Below, in pieces: positions 26,116 through 37,500 of a stretch of 64,000 nucleotides of DNA; position 1 is the stretch's first letter; every line of letters starts with the position of its first letter. The DNA comes from an uncultured Bacteriovoracaceae bacterium (GTDB lineage: Bacteria; Bdellovibrionota; Bacteriovoracia; Bacteriovoracales; Bacteriovoracaceae), in contig CALIJZ010000005.1 of NCBI GenBank assembly GCA_938017795.1, positions 1-64,000 on the forward strand, read 5' to 3'. The translations under genes and the position numbers were made by a program. The notes beneath the pieces were generated by a model. The model was not told the DNA's origin. It did not search any database and was given only the letters and a program-made list of their open reading frames with translations.

Positions 26116-26710
26116 ACAGAAAAAAGTCCTAGAGTTTATTGATAGCTTTATAAACGAACACGGGTCTTCACCTACATTTCAAGAGATTAAAGATCACTTT
26201 GGATTAAAATCTCTTGGAAGTGTAGTTGATTATGTAAATTACCTGAAGAAAGCCGGGTTTATTACAACCAATGATAACTCTACTAGAAATTTAGAGTTAG
26301 TTGAACAAGCTGAAAAAAATGAACTTGTTCCAATTTTGGGCTCAGTTGCCGCTGGTAGCCCACTGGAAATAGCTGATCATCATAGTGATTTTATCTCAGT
26401 TGCTCAGTCTATGATTCCAGCGATGAGTTTGAAAAATAAGTGTTTTGCCTTAAAAGTCCAAGGTGATTCTATGATTGATCAAGGAATTTTTAACGGAGAT
26501 CACGTTATTATAAAGTCTCAAGTAAGTGCACAAAATGGAGACACAGTTGTTGCCATGATAGATGGTGGTGCAACGATAAAAACTTTTTATAAAAAAAATG
26601 ATCATTACGAATTACACCCTGCAAACTCTACCTACAAGCCTATTAAGGTCAATAAGGGACAAGATTTCTCCATTAAAGGGATTCTTGTTGCTTTACTTCG
26701 AAAGTACTAA
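26099..26710 (+). CDS. lexA: LexA repressor
   Basis: 203 residues. N-terminal winged helix LTPKQKKVLEFIDSFI...PTFQEIKDHFGLKS (residues 3-45), cleavage site Ala-Gly in LGSVAAGSPLEI (about 78-89), catalytic serine in VQGDSMID (about 122-129) and lysine in GGATIKTFYK (about 158-167). Represses SOS genes and self-cleaves on RecA filaments. GTG start at 26099, inside the preceding 59-residue gene, no separate promoter. Followed 9 bases later by a thioesterase gene. Confidence 0.95.
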   Translation: MSLTPKQKKVLEFIDSFINEHGSSPTFQEIKDHFGLKSLGSVVDYVNYLKKAGFITTNDNSTRNLELVEQAEKNELVPILGSVAAGSPLEIADHHSDFISVAQSMIPAMSLKNKCFALKVQGDSMIDQGIFNGDHVIIKSQVSAQNGDTVVAMIDGGATIKTFYKKNDHYELHPANSTYKPIKVNKGQDFSIKGILVALLRKY

Positions 26711-26719
26711 AATGAAGGG

Positions 26720-27121
26720 GTGAGATTAGAACAAACAATCACCCCTCGTTTTTTTGAAACAGATGCTCTTGGTCATATTAACAATACAGTTTTACTGCAA
26801 TGGTTTGAGCTTGCCCGAGAACCACTTTTTAAAATTTTCACACCTGATCTTGATCCAAAAAAATGGCGACTCATCATTGCAAGGTGTGAAGTCGATTTTT
26901 TAGCTCAAATTCATTACGGTCAAGATGTTAAGATTGAAACATATCTTGCAAAAATTGGAAATTCTTCAATGGAAGTTCAGCATAATGTGTATCAACAAGA
27001 TAAAAAAGTTGCTCATGGAAAAGCTGTCATGATTCACTTTAACTATCAAACTCAAAAATCTGTTAGAATTGAAGGAAATGAAAGAACAGAGCTCTCAAAA
27101 TATCTAGAGGAACAAGTTTGA
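26720..27121 (+). CDS. YbgC-like acyl-CoA thioesterase
   Basis: 133 residues, hotdog fold. The motif ETDALGHINNTVLLQWFELARE (about residues 14-35) contains the catalytic Asp and the GHxNN turn of 4HBT/YbgC enzymes, which hydrolyse short or medium acyl-CoA thioesters. GTG start with GAAGGG close upstream. Same operon as lexA by spacing, an unexpected partner; probably a passenger. Confidence 0.88.
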   Translation: MRLEQTITPRFFETDALGHINNTVLLQWFELAREPLFKIFTPDLDPKKWRLIIARCEVDFLAQIHYGQDVKIETYLAKIGNSSMEVQHNVYQQDKKVAHGKAVMIHFNYQTQKSVRIEGNERTELSKYLEEQV

Positions 27122-28023
27122 AGCTTTTTACAGGTCTTCTATTATTCTTTATAGCATGTTCAAATACTTCTCCTTATCGCACACCTCAAGGTCATAAAGA
27201 GAGTGCACAACTTCAGTTTTTTGAAAAAAAATATCTTAATGATTTAGATCTAACGATTGATGAAAAACTTATTAAATTTCATGAAATAGAACAATATACT
27301 GTAAGAGGTATGCCAGATCAAAAAGAATTTAGGCAATACTTCACTCAGGCGTTCGATAAACTTGTTTATGACAGTAAGTTACTAATTCATGAATCGTTGA
27401 TAGAGAAGGAAAATTATCAATTAAATAATAAGGGGCAAATTACCAATGACTATTTACCGCATTCTTTATTACCAAGAGATTTCTTAGAAGAAATCAATAA
27501 AAAAAAATATACACAACAAATGCTAAGTTTAATAGATAGTGAAAGATTTATTAAAAAATTTAAAAATTTAAATCAAAACATTTGTCACACTTATAAACAT
27601 CTTTATCTATATAGCTTCTGGAAACTGCTAAAGCTGGTTCCAAGTTTTGACTACCAATCTTTTTATGATTTGATCGAACAAGTTGAAGATTCCAATAAGG
27701 AAAAATTTTACTTCCTTAAAGATATTAAGAGAGCTATCTGGACACTACGGTTTTTAAAAGTTTTAAACTCTAAAAAAATTGTTTCAGATTGTAATATTAA
27801 CTCTCTTTCTCTAGTTGAAGAGTTTGAAAAAAGATATGATTTCATTTTTAATTTTAAGCCAAGGAAAAGGCGACCTTTAGGATTTGCAGTAGGTATGTGT
27901 GGACGGCCAATGAATTCTCATTATTTAGATGATCTTGTTGAAGGCAAGACTAGAGAGAAACCATCTAATTGGGACTTTCAATCATATCAAAAGATTAAAG
28001 ACTTTATTGCTCCATCAAACTAG
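27118..28023 (+). CDS. lipoprotein, unknown
   Basis: 301 residues from a TTG at 27118 that overlaps the previous stop codon (TTGA). Lipobox LLFFIACSN (Cys about residue 14). The rest is helical, with a cysteine near NICHTYKH and a basic C-terminal part FKPRKRRPLGFAVGMCGRP. No family recognised. Overlaps the convergent MFS gene by 9 bases. Last gene of the lexA operon by spacing. Confidence 0.6.
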   Translation: MKLFTGLLLFFIACSNTSPYRTPQGHKESAQLQFFEKKYLNDLDLTIDEKLIKFHEIEQYTVRGMPDQKEFRQYFTQAFDKLVYDSKLLIHESLIEKENYQLNNKGQITNDYLPHSLLPRDFLEEINKKKYTQQMLSLIDSERFIKKFKNLNQNICHTYKHLYLYSFWKLLKLVPSFDYQSFYDLIEQVEDSNKEKFYFLKDIKRAIWTLRFLKVLNSKKIVSDCNINSLSLVEEFEKRYDFIFNFKPRKRRPLGFAVGMCGRPMNSHYLDDLVEGKTREKPSNWDFQSYQKIKDFIAPSN

Positions 28024-29208
28024 AGAGTCTGATGTTTTTTTCATAATAAAAAAAGATACAAGAGTGAAAAAGATACTTAAATAACCTGTATAATGAAATC
28101 CTTCTAATTGTCCTGTAACTTCAGAAGTAGTAATTATACTTCCTGCAATAAGTGCAGCTAAACCACTGAAGAGAGATCTTAGTGCGTGCATAATACTCAT
28201 AAATGCCCCCCTGTCACCTTGAGTCGGGATTTTAGTGGCAATAGTCATACAAGGTATAAATCTCCCTGCTACAAACATTTGAAAAAATGCTGAGACTAAA
28301 ATAATAATCACTAAATTATTTGTCAGTAGATTTGTATAAATATAGACAGGAATAAATGAAATACTTGCTACTATATAATATATAATTTTACTTCCATAAA
28401 TATCACATAACTTACCTACAACTTTCATGCTAACAACTGTAAAGAAGCCAGCAAAGAAAAAAACTTTGCTTAAATCATTCTCACTGCATCCAAGGTTTAA
28501 TCCCAAATACGTACTTATAAAAGGAATGATTAAATAAGCTGAAAAAGATGCTGTTGTAGGAAGAAAAAATGCAGGCCAATACCTGCTTGTAAAAAGTACT
28601 TTCTTGTAACTTAGTAATGGATTGGTTTTCTCTCCTTTTAGATGAGAGGTTAATCTTGGGATATAAAGTTGGACTAATATAAATGTAACCGAGGCTATCA
28701 ATGATATAAAAACAAAAGTCCACTTATAAGAATATCTATCAGCTATAATAAGTCCCAAAGGAATCCCTATAATTGATGCTAAAGAAAAAGCGGCAAAAAT
28801 AGTACTAGTTGCACGGCCTCGTCTTTCTATAGAGACCAAGTCAGTTAGCATTGCTAGAATTGTTGCAGTTAAAACTCCTCCACATGCTCCAGCACAAATA
28901 CGCATTAACAAAAGTCCAGTAAAAGATGGCATCACTGAACATAAGAGAGTTGTTATCACGAAAAAAATCATAGCTATAGAAACATATTTTTTTCGATCAA
29001 ACAAATCTATAAAGAGCCCTGAAAGCAAAGCAGCAGGAGCAGCACTTAAACTATAGCTCGAAATTAAAACACTGAACTCTGTTGCACTAATACTAAATTC
29101 TCTCATTAACAAAGGACCTAAGGGCATCATCATCACAAAGTCTAGAATATGACAAAATTGAATAAGTGCTAGAATTAATACATATTTGTTTTCCTTATTT
29201 CCACCCAA
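28015..29208 (-). CDS. MFS transporter
   Basis: 397 residues with twelve predicted membrane helices. MFS signatures: IDLFDRKKYV in loop 2-3 (about residues 67-76), RICAGACGGVLTA in TM4, RRGRATSTIFA in loop 4-5. The opening LDFVMMMPLGPLL is typical of drug/sugar-efflux type members (AraJ/YdhP-like). Inner-membrane export of an unknown solute. Stand-alone, upstream gap of 64 bases. Confidence 0.88.
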   Translation of the reverse strand: MGGNKENKYVLILALIQFCHILDFVMMMPLGPLLMREFSISATEFSVLISSYSLSAAPAALLSGLFIDLFDRKKYVSIAMIFFVITTLLCSVMPSFTGLLLMRICAGACGGVLTATILAMLTDLVSIERRGRATSTIFAAFSLASIIGIPLGLIIADRYSYKWTFVFISLIASVTFILVQLYIPRLTSHLKGEKTNPLLSYKKVLFTSRYWPAFFLPTTASFSAYLIIPFISTYLGLNLGCSENDLSKVFFFAGFFTVVSMKVVGKLCDIYGSKIIYYIVASISFIPVYIYTNLLTNNLVIIILVSAFFQMFVAGRFIPCMTIATKIPTQGDRGAFMSIMHALRSLFSGLAALIAGSIITTSEVTGQLEGFHYTGYLSIFFTLVSFFIMKKTSDSLV

Positions 29209-29272
29209 TCCTTACTCCTCAAATGAGCCATTCTATCAATTTCTCAAGGGTTTGTAAGATCCAATACTGAAA

Positions 29273-29716
29273 TTAGTTTTTTCGCTGACAATTAACTCTA
29301 AAGTCCGAATATGTATTTCTTATATAAAAGCTATATTGATTTTCACTTGCTGAAACACTTATCTCGGCTTCAACTTCAAATGATAGAGGCTTGAAGCTGG
29401 AAATTGTTTTTGTTTGAACATATCCTGAGTTACATTTGATGGGAGCAAGTAACAATTCTCCAATATCAGTTTTTGTTTTCAAGTTTTTATTCACTGTAAA
29501 AGTATTTTCCTGATTTGAGTATGAAATAATATTTCCATTTAAGTCCTGGTTTTCTGAAATTTTTTGAGTTTCAATAGTAAATCGATTCCAAATCATTTCA
29601 ACTATATAGTTTGTATTATCTACTAAATGGCAATTACTAAGCTCTCCCTTTAAGCTTGGGCAGGTACCTGAAATAGCTGAAAGAGAAAGTAAAAAAATAT
29701 AATATCTAATTATCAT
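29273..29716 (-). CDS. small secreted protein, unknown
   Basis: 147 residues. Signal peptide MIIRYYIFLLSLSAISG, then a beta-rich domain with four cysteines (GTCPSLKGELSNCHL, PIKCNSGY, FRVNCQRKN) likely paired as disulfides after export. Distance to the upstream gene is 9 bases, so probably co-transcribed with the 552-residue secreted protein. No family recognised. Confidence 0.6.
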   Translation of the reverse strand: MIIRYYIFLLSLSAISGTCPSLKGELSNCHLVDNTNYIVEMIWNRFTIETQKISENQDLNGNIISYSNQENTFTVNKNLKTKTDIGELLLAPIKCNSGYVQTKTISSFKPLSFEVEAEISVSASENQYSFYIRNTYSDFRVNCQRKN

Positions 29717-29725
29717 AAGAGTAAT

Positions 29726-31384
29726 CTATTTTTTGAATATGCCTCTAAGATAGATCAAGCATGAAAAATCTGGAACTGAGCCACCTTTTTCTCGAATACT
29801 CGCTCTTATTTCTCTGTCATTTAAAATCTTCTCATCAAAAATATCAATATTTTCAACTCCACCTTCAACATGATCGATATAATATTTTGCTAATACTTGT
29901 CTAGACTTAAAAGTCTTAGATCTTTTAGAAGTCATTCCAAGATAAAAATTTAAAAACTCTACTTTCTTATGAACTTTTTCTCGAGAAACACCTAGGTCAT
30001 CTTCAAGTCTTAACAAATTTGACAAAACTCTTTGAGGGGCAATCATGATTTGGTTACTTAAAGTTTCCAGAAATATTTCTCTTAATCTTACGTCTCCCTT
30101 CTCCCATAATGCACTAAAATATCGATCGTCTTTTGCAGTGAAAATTTCAAATAAATCAATATGCGTATTTTTTTCATATCTAGATAGTAAAAAACTAAAA
30201 ACATCACCAAAGAAATCTACTTCTATTGTTGGAGTAGCTTTAACAAACGCAACCCAGTGATTAGTTGATAAAGTATCCATTCTTGTTTTCATTTCATTAA
30301 ATATTTTTTCATGAGCTTTTTTCACAACGACTACTTCACTTAGCTCTTCATCAATAGGTAAAAGTGGAGTCAATGTACTCTTATTAAAGTTAATCTTATC
30401 AGCTCTAAATTCTAATTCTCTATTAGTTCTTTTCATTAGATTAAGAAGTTGATCGTTGCTCATCGTTTCTAAGAGTTTCGGGTATGTTTCTTCAAATTTT
30501 TGTAAGTCTAAATCTGAAACTACCATTTGAGGAAGAATCCTAGCAATATCTTTTGTAGTAAAAACATAATCATTGAAGAAGTGGTTAAGCATGAGTTCAT
30601 CATTGAAATAACCTGCTTTTCTATTAAGTGAAAAATTATAACTTTCAATTAGTTGGATTTTCTGTTCCTTATCTAAGTTCTTTTTAAATATAATTTCAAA
30701 GATTTCTCTTGCAGAATCACGTTCAGTTAAGCGAAAAAACTTAGAATAACTTATTAACTCCTTTAATTTATCAAATCCTAGAGGATTTTCTAATTTCCTG
30801 TACCAATCTTGTATTTTAATATCTTCTGCTGCTTCTATTTTATAACTTGCCCTGTGTCTGAAGTCTAAAGACTCTTGTTCTACTTGCTTCAAATATTTTA
30901 AAATTTTTCGAAACTCATCATAAACTGGGTCAACATCTATATGTCGGAAATATAGATGCAAGTCCTCTGGTAATCGAAGGTTAGGATTCTTTTTTAATGT
31001 ATATTGAATCAAGTCCACAATAAAATTTTCTTTAAAGTGTTCCTTCACATTTTCAGAGTAACCTACACTTTCAAAAAGTCCAAGATAAGAATAATACTCA
31101 CTTGATTCCTTATATCTATGCATATTCATTAACTCAATTACCTGATACATAAATTCTAGAAAAGCATTCTTTCCTGTTATCACTTGATGAGATCTTTCAA
31201 ACTCCTCTAGCATTAATCGAGATACTTTCATACTTTGGCTTGAGTCAAAATCTATTCTTAAATGAGTATTGTCTTTTGTGATTTTTCTAAACTCATTAAT
31301 TAGTCTCTCAATAGTTTGAGAAGAAGCTAGATTATTATGAAAAATACAAATAAAATAGATCAAGACAGTTTTACTAAGTTTCAT
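29726..31384 (-). CDS. secreted helical protein, unknown
   Basis: 552 residues with N-terminal signal peptide ending near NLASSQ. The body is mostly helical with ordinary composition; one segment (FSLNRKAGYFNDELMLNHFF) and a late cysteine (PDFSCLIYL) stand out. No repeat or known domain seen. The gene lies 128 bases downstream of the giant surface-protein gene on the same strand, separated by an inverted repeat, so co-transcription is uncertain. Confidence 0.6.
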   Translation of the reverse strand: MKLSKTVLIYFICIFHNNLASSQTIERLINEFRKITKDNTHLRIDFDSSQSMKVSRLMLEEFERSHQVITGKNAFLEFMYQVIELMNMHRYKESSEYYSYLGLFESVGYSENVKEHFKENFIVDLIQYTLKKNPNLRLPEDLHLYFRHIDVDPVYDEFRKILKYLKQVEQESLDFRHRASYKIEAAEDIKIQDWYRKLENPLGFDKLKELISYSKFFRLTERDSAREIFEIIFKKNLDKEQKIQLIESYNFSLNRKAGYFNDELMLNHFFNDYVFTTKDIARILPQMVVSDLDLQKFEETYPKLLETMSNDQLLNLMKRTNRELEFRADKINFNKSTLTPLLPIDEELSEVVVVKKAHEKIFNEMKTRMDTLSTNHWVAFVKATPTIEVDFFGDVFSFLLSRYEKNTHIDLFEIFTAKDDRYFSALWEKGDVRLREIFLETLSNQIMIAPQRVLSNLLRLEDDLGVSREKVHKKVEFLNFYLGMTSKRSKTFKSRQVLAKYYIDHVEGGVENIDIFDEKILNDREIRASIREKGGSVPDFSCLIYLRGIFKK

Positions 31385-31469
31385 CAGTTTATTTTAAATG
31401 ACTATAAAAGTTCATCAAGAGATAGTTTGTTCTTTCCTGACAGGCATTCTCGGTTATCTTGCAAGAAGA

Positions 31470-31502
31470 GGCCACCATTTAGTCGTCAATATACTAGTGG
31501 CC
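31470..31502 (-). terminator. inverted repeat downstream of giant gene (possible mRNA 3' hairpin)
   Basis: GGCCAC (31470-31475) and GTGGCC (31497-31502) form a perfect 6-bp stem with a 21-base loop, 11 bases past the stop codon of the 3454-residue gene. No T run follows on the minus strand, so it would be a weak or factor-dependent terminator, or an mRNA-stabilising hairpin. Confidence 0.35.
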
Positions 31503-31512
31503 CATTAAGACA

Positions 31513-34500
31513 TCAATAAACTATAATTTTAACAATTCTATTTCTATTTTCTCGCATTTCATCTGTTGTATCTACTGGAAGATCTTCTTCTCCATAAGCT
31601 TCTCGTTTCTTAATTTTCACACCTTTAAGCCTATGAACAAGTCTATCTTCAACACTATCTAATCTACGTTGAGAGAGATTTTTATTATAATCCTTATTAT
31701 TTCTTGTATCAGCATAAGACTTTAAAATAATTCGATTACTTCCTTTTTGATACTCTCTAATTGCTCGACCGATAATTTTTAAGTCACCATCATCTAGATC
31801 AAATTTATCTGTATCGAAATAAACAATAAAACTCTTAGGATCTACTTCCCTACACTGCTCTGGAATCATTTGATCAAGCTCTACATAAATTTCTGTTCTT
31901 CTATTTAAAGATCGATCATCATCAGTTCGCTCAGGTACAAGAGTCTCTTTCTCACCAGCTCCTCTTCGTACAAACTTCTTCTGATCAAGCTCCGTCCTCT
32001 TAAGTAGAGCATTAGTAACCTTATGGGCCCTATCCCATGAAAGATCTTTATTATAAGAAGTCGAGCCAACTGTCGAAGTATGACCTGTAATAACTACTTT
32101 TGAGATCTTGTCTTGATGTTGATCTATGAGAGAAGAAAGCTCATCAATAGTGTTATAGAAATTATCTGATTCATTTACTTGATCATGTTCAAACCAAATT
32201 GTTTTTAAATTACTCTTTGGAAATACATAGTACTTTTCACAAGGATCAGCGAAAGATGAAAGACTTCTCTTTTGAGGTTTATGACAAGACTTACCATCTT
32301 TTTTCGCTTCAGACCTTGAATCAATAGCTAGTTCATATTCTCTTCCAATTCCATTCCATCGTGATTGAAGCTCTGTAACAAAGTTAGACATTCTCATTCC
32401 AACCATTTTCTTATCAGCATATTCAGATTTATAAGTTATTTGAACACCTGATCTCTTCTTTTTTAGCATTCTTAAAAGTTCATCTATATAATCAGCTGTT
32501 ACTTTTGTTAACTTATCAGAACAATCCTCAAAGTTAATATCTTTTAAGATAACTTCAAGAGTTTGATATTTTCCAAGACCAAAGTTATATTCAATAACTT
32601 TTGCTCGTGTTAATCTTTTCACTCGTGGATTTTCTGAAGTTACATAATAACCAAAAGGTGCTGACTCTTCATCGAGTTTCAGAGCAAAGTTTGTACCTCT
32701 TATAGCATTTGGTATCAGCGGACATGCGATATGAAATCGCCCGTGGTAATCAGAAGTAACTTTTAATCCATTTAATGTATAGATATTAGCTCCTGGAACT
32801 CCTCGCTCTCCAGCATTTGGGTAACCATCAAGATTGATATCAAAGAAGACTTTTCCAATAATATCTGGGCAATCAAATACATGATCAGGAATAATCTCAA
32901 TAGCAGCATTAGCTTGCGAGGCAATTGGGTTTTTCCCATCATCTGCACCGACCAAGTTTACTGAAGTACCTATTGCTGCAGAAGGAGTAATCCTCGTAGC
33001 AAAAGTAATGATAACTTTGGTTTGTGGCAGAATTGGATTTAATGTCCAAGTTAGATCTAAACCACTAACACTAGGCTCTAGTGCAGCTCCTTGAACTAAA
33101 GAAGAGTTAGGAATATAGCTAAATCCAAGTGGTAAACTATCTACAACATTTACTACTGGTGTTAGAATAGTTCCATTATTTGCTATTTCAATAGTCCATA
33201 TAACAGCTTCACCAACAGCGGCTTGAGTTCTATTTACTTTTTTGATCAAGCTAAGATCGCTAAAGAGTGGGAAATCAACATGAGCTGGATCATCTGCATC
33301 TCCATCACCATCTGTATCATTATTAGTTGGATCAGTTGGATCATCTGAAATATCAGTTACATCTCCATCAGTTGTTCCATCTTCAATAATATCACCCTCA
33401 GTTATAACTGAGTTGTCATTAGTAAGAGTTGTACTATTTGGATCCGGGAATACGTGTATTTTAAATTTTACTTCTATTTCATCATCTACACCAATACTAT
33501 CTCCAGAAGTTAAAACTAAGAAATGTGGATCTGAATCTCCATTAAAGTTTGTATTTACAGTTAACGTATTCGCCGTTGGAATAGGATTATCACTAAAAAA
33601 AAAGTTCGATGAAGTTAATGGTACAACCGTATATTGTCCTGGAGTTGTAGGAGTTGTTGCACTAAAAGTTCCAAAACCTGCAGTCAAATCATCTGTCATT
33701 TGGAAATCATATAATGGTACGTTCCCAGTATTTCTAGCTGTAATTGTAAACTCTACTTCAAAGATTCCGTTTCCAATATGTGTTGGTCCCGCACTAACTT
33801 GCTTAGTTGTTCCAACTTCTCCACCTACTGGGTAATCAACTGGAGTTGGATCATCTTCATCTGTCCCTGGATTATCAGCCGGATCATCTGATAAATCTTG
33901 TGCATCACCGTCAGTCGTTCCATTTTCTGAATTATCACCTTCAGCAATAGCTTGGTTTTCGTTTGTAAGACTCGGATCATTTTTATCCGGATAAATTGTT
34001 ACAGAAATTGGAATTCTAATTTTATCTCCAACTCCGAATGAATCTCCTGAAGTTAAAGTAATCATATTATTATTTGGTGCTGAACCGGTGAAAGCAGTAT
34101 TAACAGTTAGTGAATTACCAACTACTGGTGCATCGGTTACCCAAAATAGATCACTTTGAGCTAAAGGATTAATCGTATAAGTCCCTAATGAGTTTGGAAC
34201 TGTATTTACGTAAGTTCCAAAACCAGTCGTCATAGTATCAGTGATTTGGAAATCATAGAGTGGAATGTTTCCAGTATTTTCTACCTCGATAGTAAAGACT
34301 GTACTGAATGTTCCATCACCATTATCCATTACTGGTCCAACTGATTTAGTAGTTGAGATTGAAGAATTAATTGGTGGTGGAGCTGGTGTAGGATCATCTT
34401 CATCTGTACCTGGATTATCGGCTGGATCATCTGAGTCATCACTTGCATCACCATCAGTGTCACCATCTTCTGTATGATCACCTTGCGCGATTGCTTGATT

Positions 34501-37500
34501 TTCCCAAGACGTTTGATTATTCCAATCTGGTCTATAAGTTACTTCAATAGGAATATTAATCTTATCACCAACACCAAAACTATCTCCAGACGTTAAGCTG
34601 ATCATTTCAGTGTTACCACCTGAACCTGTAAAGCCTGTATCAATAGTTAAAGTATTTCCTGTCGGAGCATTATCAGTTGTAAAGACTAGATCACTTTGAA
34701 CTAATGGCCTAATAGTATACTGACCAATATTATTTAAAGTTGTCTGATAACTTCCAAAACCAGTTGCTATATCATCTGTTATTTGGAAATCATAAAGTGG
34801 AATATTACCAATATTTTCAACTTCAATATCAAAAGTAACTGTATAAGTTCCGTCACCATTATCAGCAACTGTACTTGCACTCTTTGTCGTTTTCACTTCT
34901 GAATCAAGAGTAATTGGAACTTCAGTTGGATCATCTTCATCAGCACCTGGGTTATCTACAGGATCATCTGAGAGATCCTCAGCATCACCATCAGTTGTTC
35001 CATCTTCAAAAGTATCCCCCTGAGCGGTTGCTTGATTTTCTCTAGTTAAGCTTGAAGTAAGATTTGGATAAAAAGTCATCACAAGATTGATACTAACTTT
35101 ATCTCCAACACTTAATGAATCACCACTTGTTAATGTTAATAAGTTTTGATCTGTTGATCCGTTATAAGCTGTATTAATTGTTAATGTATTTCCAGTTGGA
35201 GCCACATCTGTTACAAAACTAAGATCAGCTGCAGTTAGAGGAGTAACACTATATTCACCAGGAGCAGCTGGAGCTCCTGCAACGTATGTTCCAAAACCAG
35301 CTGTTAAATCATCAACAATTTGATTATCAAACAATGTTACGTTTCCACTATTTTCAGTTTCTAATAAGAAAGTTACTGTCCATGTTCCATCTCCATTATC
35401 AATTGAACTTACCACCGATTTTTCAATATCAATCTCAGGTGTAATAGGCGTATCAACCGGAGTTGGATCATCTTCATCATTACCAGGATTATCTGCTGGA
35501 TCATCTGATAGATCATCTACGTCACCATCAGTTGTTCCATCTTCAACTTCATCACCTTCAACTATTGCTTGGTTTTCATAAGTTGGTGCAGTTGCAGGAT
35601 TTAAATCCGGTATCCATGTAATTGTAATATTGATATCAACTGTATCGCCTACTCCTAAACTATCTCCACTAGTAAGTGTTAATAATGTATTGGCAGCAGG
35701 TGTACCGTTAAATGTTGTATCTAATGTCAGCGTATTAGTAGCTGGCGTTGCATTTGGAATAAATGCAAGATCAGCTGCAACTAGTGGAGTAATTGTATAT
35801 TCTCCTACATTTGCTGGCGTTCCTGTTACATATGTTCCAAAGGCCGTTGTAATAGTATCTGTAATTTGAGTATCAAATAGTGGAACATTTCCAGTATTTG
35901 TAGATGAAATGGTATAAGTTGCAGTGAATGTTCCATCACCATTATCCGTAACCGGACTGACAGATTTTACTAAACCAACATCTGGAGACGTTGGAAGGAA
36001 AATTGGTGTAGGATCATCTTCATCTGTTCCTGGTGCATCTGTTGGATCATCTGATAAGTCCGTAGCGTCACCATCAGTTGTTCCGTCTTCATCCTCATCA
36101 CCTTCAGCTAAAGCTTGGTTTTCATAACTAGGCCCAGCAACACTTTGATCAGGATAAAATCTTACGATGAATTGAATAGTTACTTCATCATTAACGCCTA
36201 AACTATCTCCAGAACTTAGTACTAATAAATCAGTATTCGTATTACCATTAAAACTTGTATCAAGGGTTAAAGTATTTCCAGTTGGATTAGCATCGTTACT
36301 AAAGAACATGCTTCCAGTTGTCATAGGTACAACTGTAAACTCACCTGGAGCACTTGGAGTTCCAGCAACATAAGTTCCAAGACCTGCAGCTACATTATCT
36401 GAAATTTGCACATCATATAATGTTACACTTCCAGTATTTTTTGCAACTAATGTAAAAGTTGTATTAAAAGTTCCATCACCAACTGGTACTGTCCATGAAG
36501 CAGTTTTTTGTAAATCTATTTCACTAACAATAGGAACTGTAATTGGTGTAGGGTCATCTTCATCTCCACCTGGATTATCCGCTGGATCATCAGAGAGATC
36601 ATCAGCATCACCTTCAGTGGTCCCATTTTCAGAACTATCACCTTCAATTTCCGCTTGGTTTTCATAAGTTAAACCAGACTTAGGTGTAAAAGTAATCACA
36701 ATCGGAATTTCAATAATATCTCCAACCCCTAGAGAATCTCCTGGAGTTAAAGTTAATAGAGTTGTATTACTAGTGCTACCTGTATAACTTGAATCTATAG
36801 TTAAACTATCTCCAGTTACCGGTGCATCAGTTGTAAAGATGAGACTTCCTGCATTTAAAGGAGTAATGGTATATTCACCAGCTCCACTAGGTGTACTTGC
36901 AGTATATGTTCCAAAACCTGCTGATATATCATCAGTGATTTGAACATCAAATAAAGTAGTATCACCAGTGTTCTCAGCTTTAAGCGTATAAGTTACTGAA
37001 TAAGTTCCATCGTTATTATCTGTAACAACTGAAGCGGATTTTTCTAAATCAACTTCTGGGTTAATAGAAATATTAAATACAGTTGGATCATTATTATCAC
37101 TCGGTCCATCATCTTCTGGATCTGGATCAACTCCATCATGAGAATCATCTGTTGCATCCCCATCTGGATTACCATCAGAAGTTTCATCACCGCTAACTGT
37201 TGCAGTATTTTGATAATTCGTCACCGTAGTATCAGGATAGAAGATCACAGTAAATTCGACCTCTACAGTTTCACCAACCAGCATAAACCCACCAGCAGAA
37301 ATATCAAAGATTCGTTTATCACTTGATCCGTTATAACTTGCATTAGAAGTTAATACATTTGTAGAGTTTGTTGTAATAATAGGAGCTGCTAATAATCCAT
37401 ACTCTCCAGCTGAATCTATATTCGAATTTGTAGATTCAAAAGTTCCAAACCTTGCTGCAAGATCATCTTCAAGGTTCACATCATGAAGAGCGATATTACC

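Noticed and set aside
31337-31519. Short plus-strand open frame across the gap before the giant gene's end
   Set aside because: Overlaps the coding start of the 552-aa gene and the inverted repeat; no ribosome-binding site and an improbable composition.
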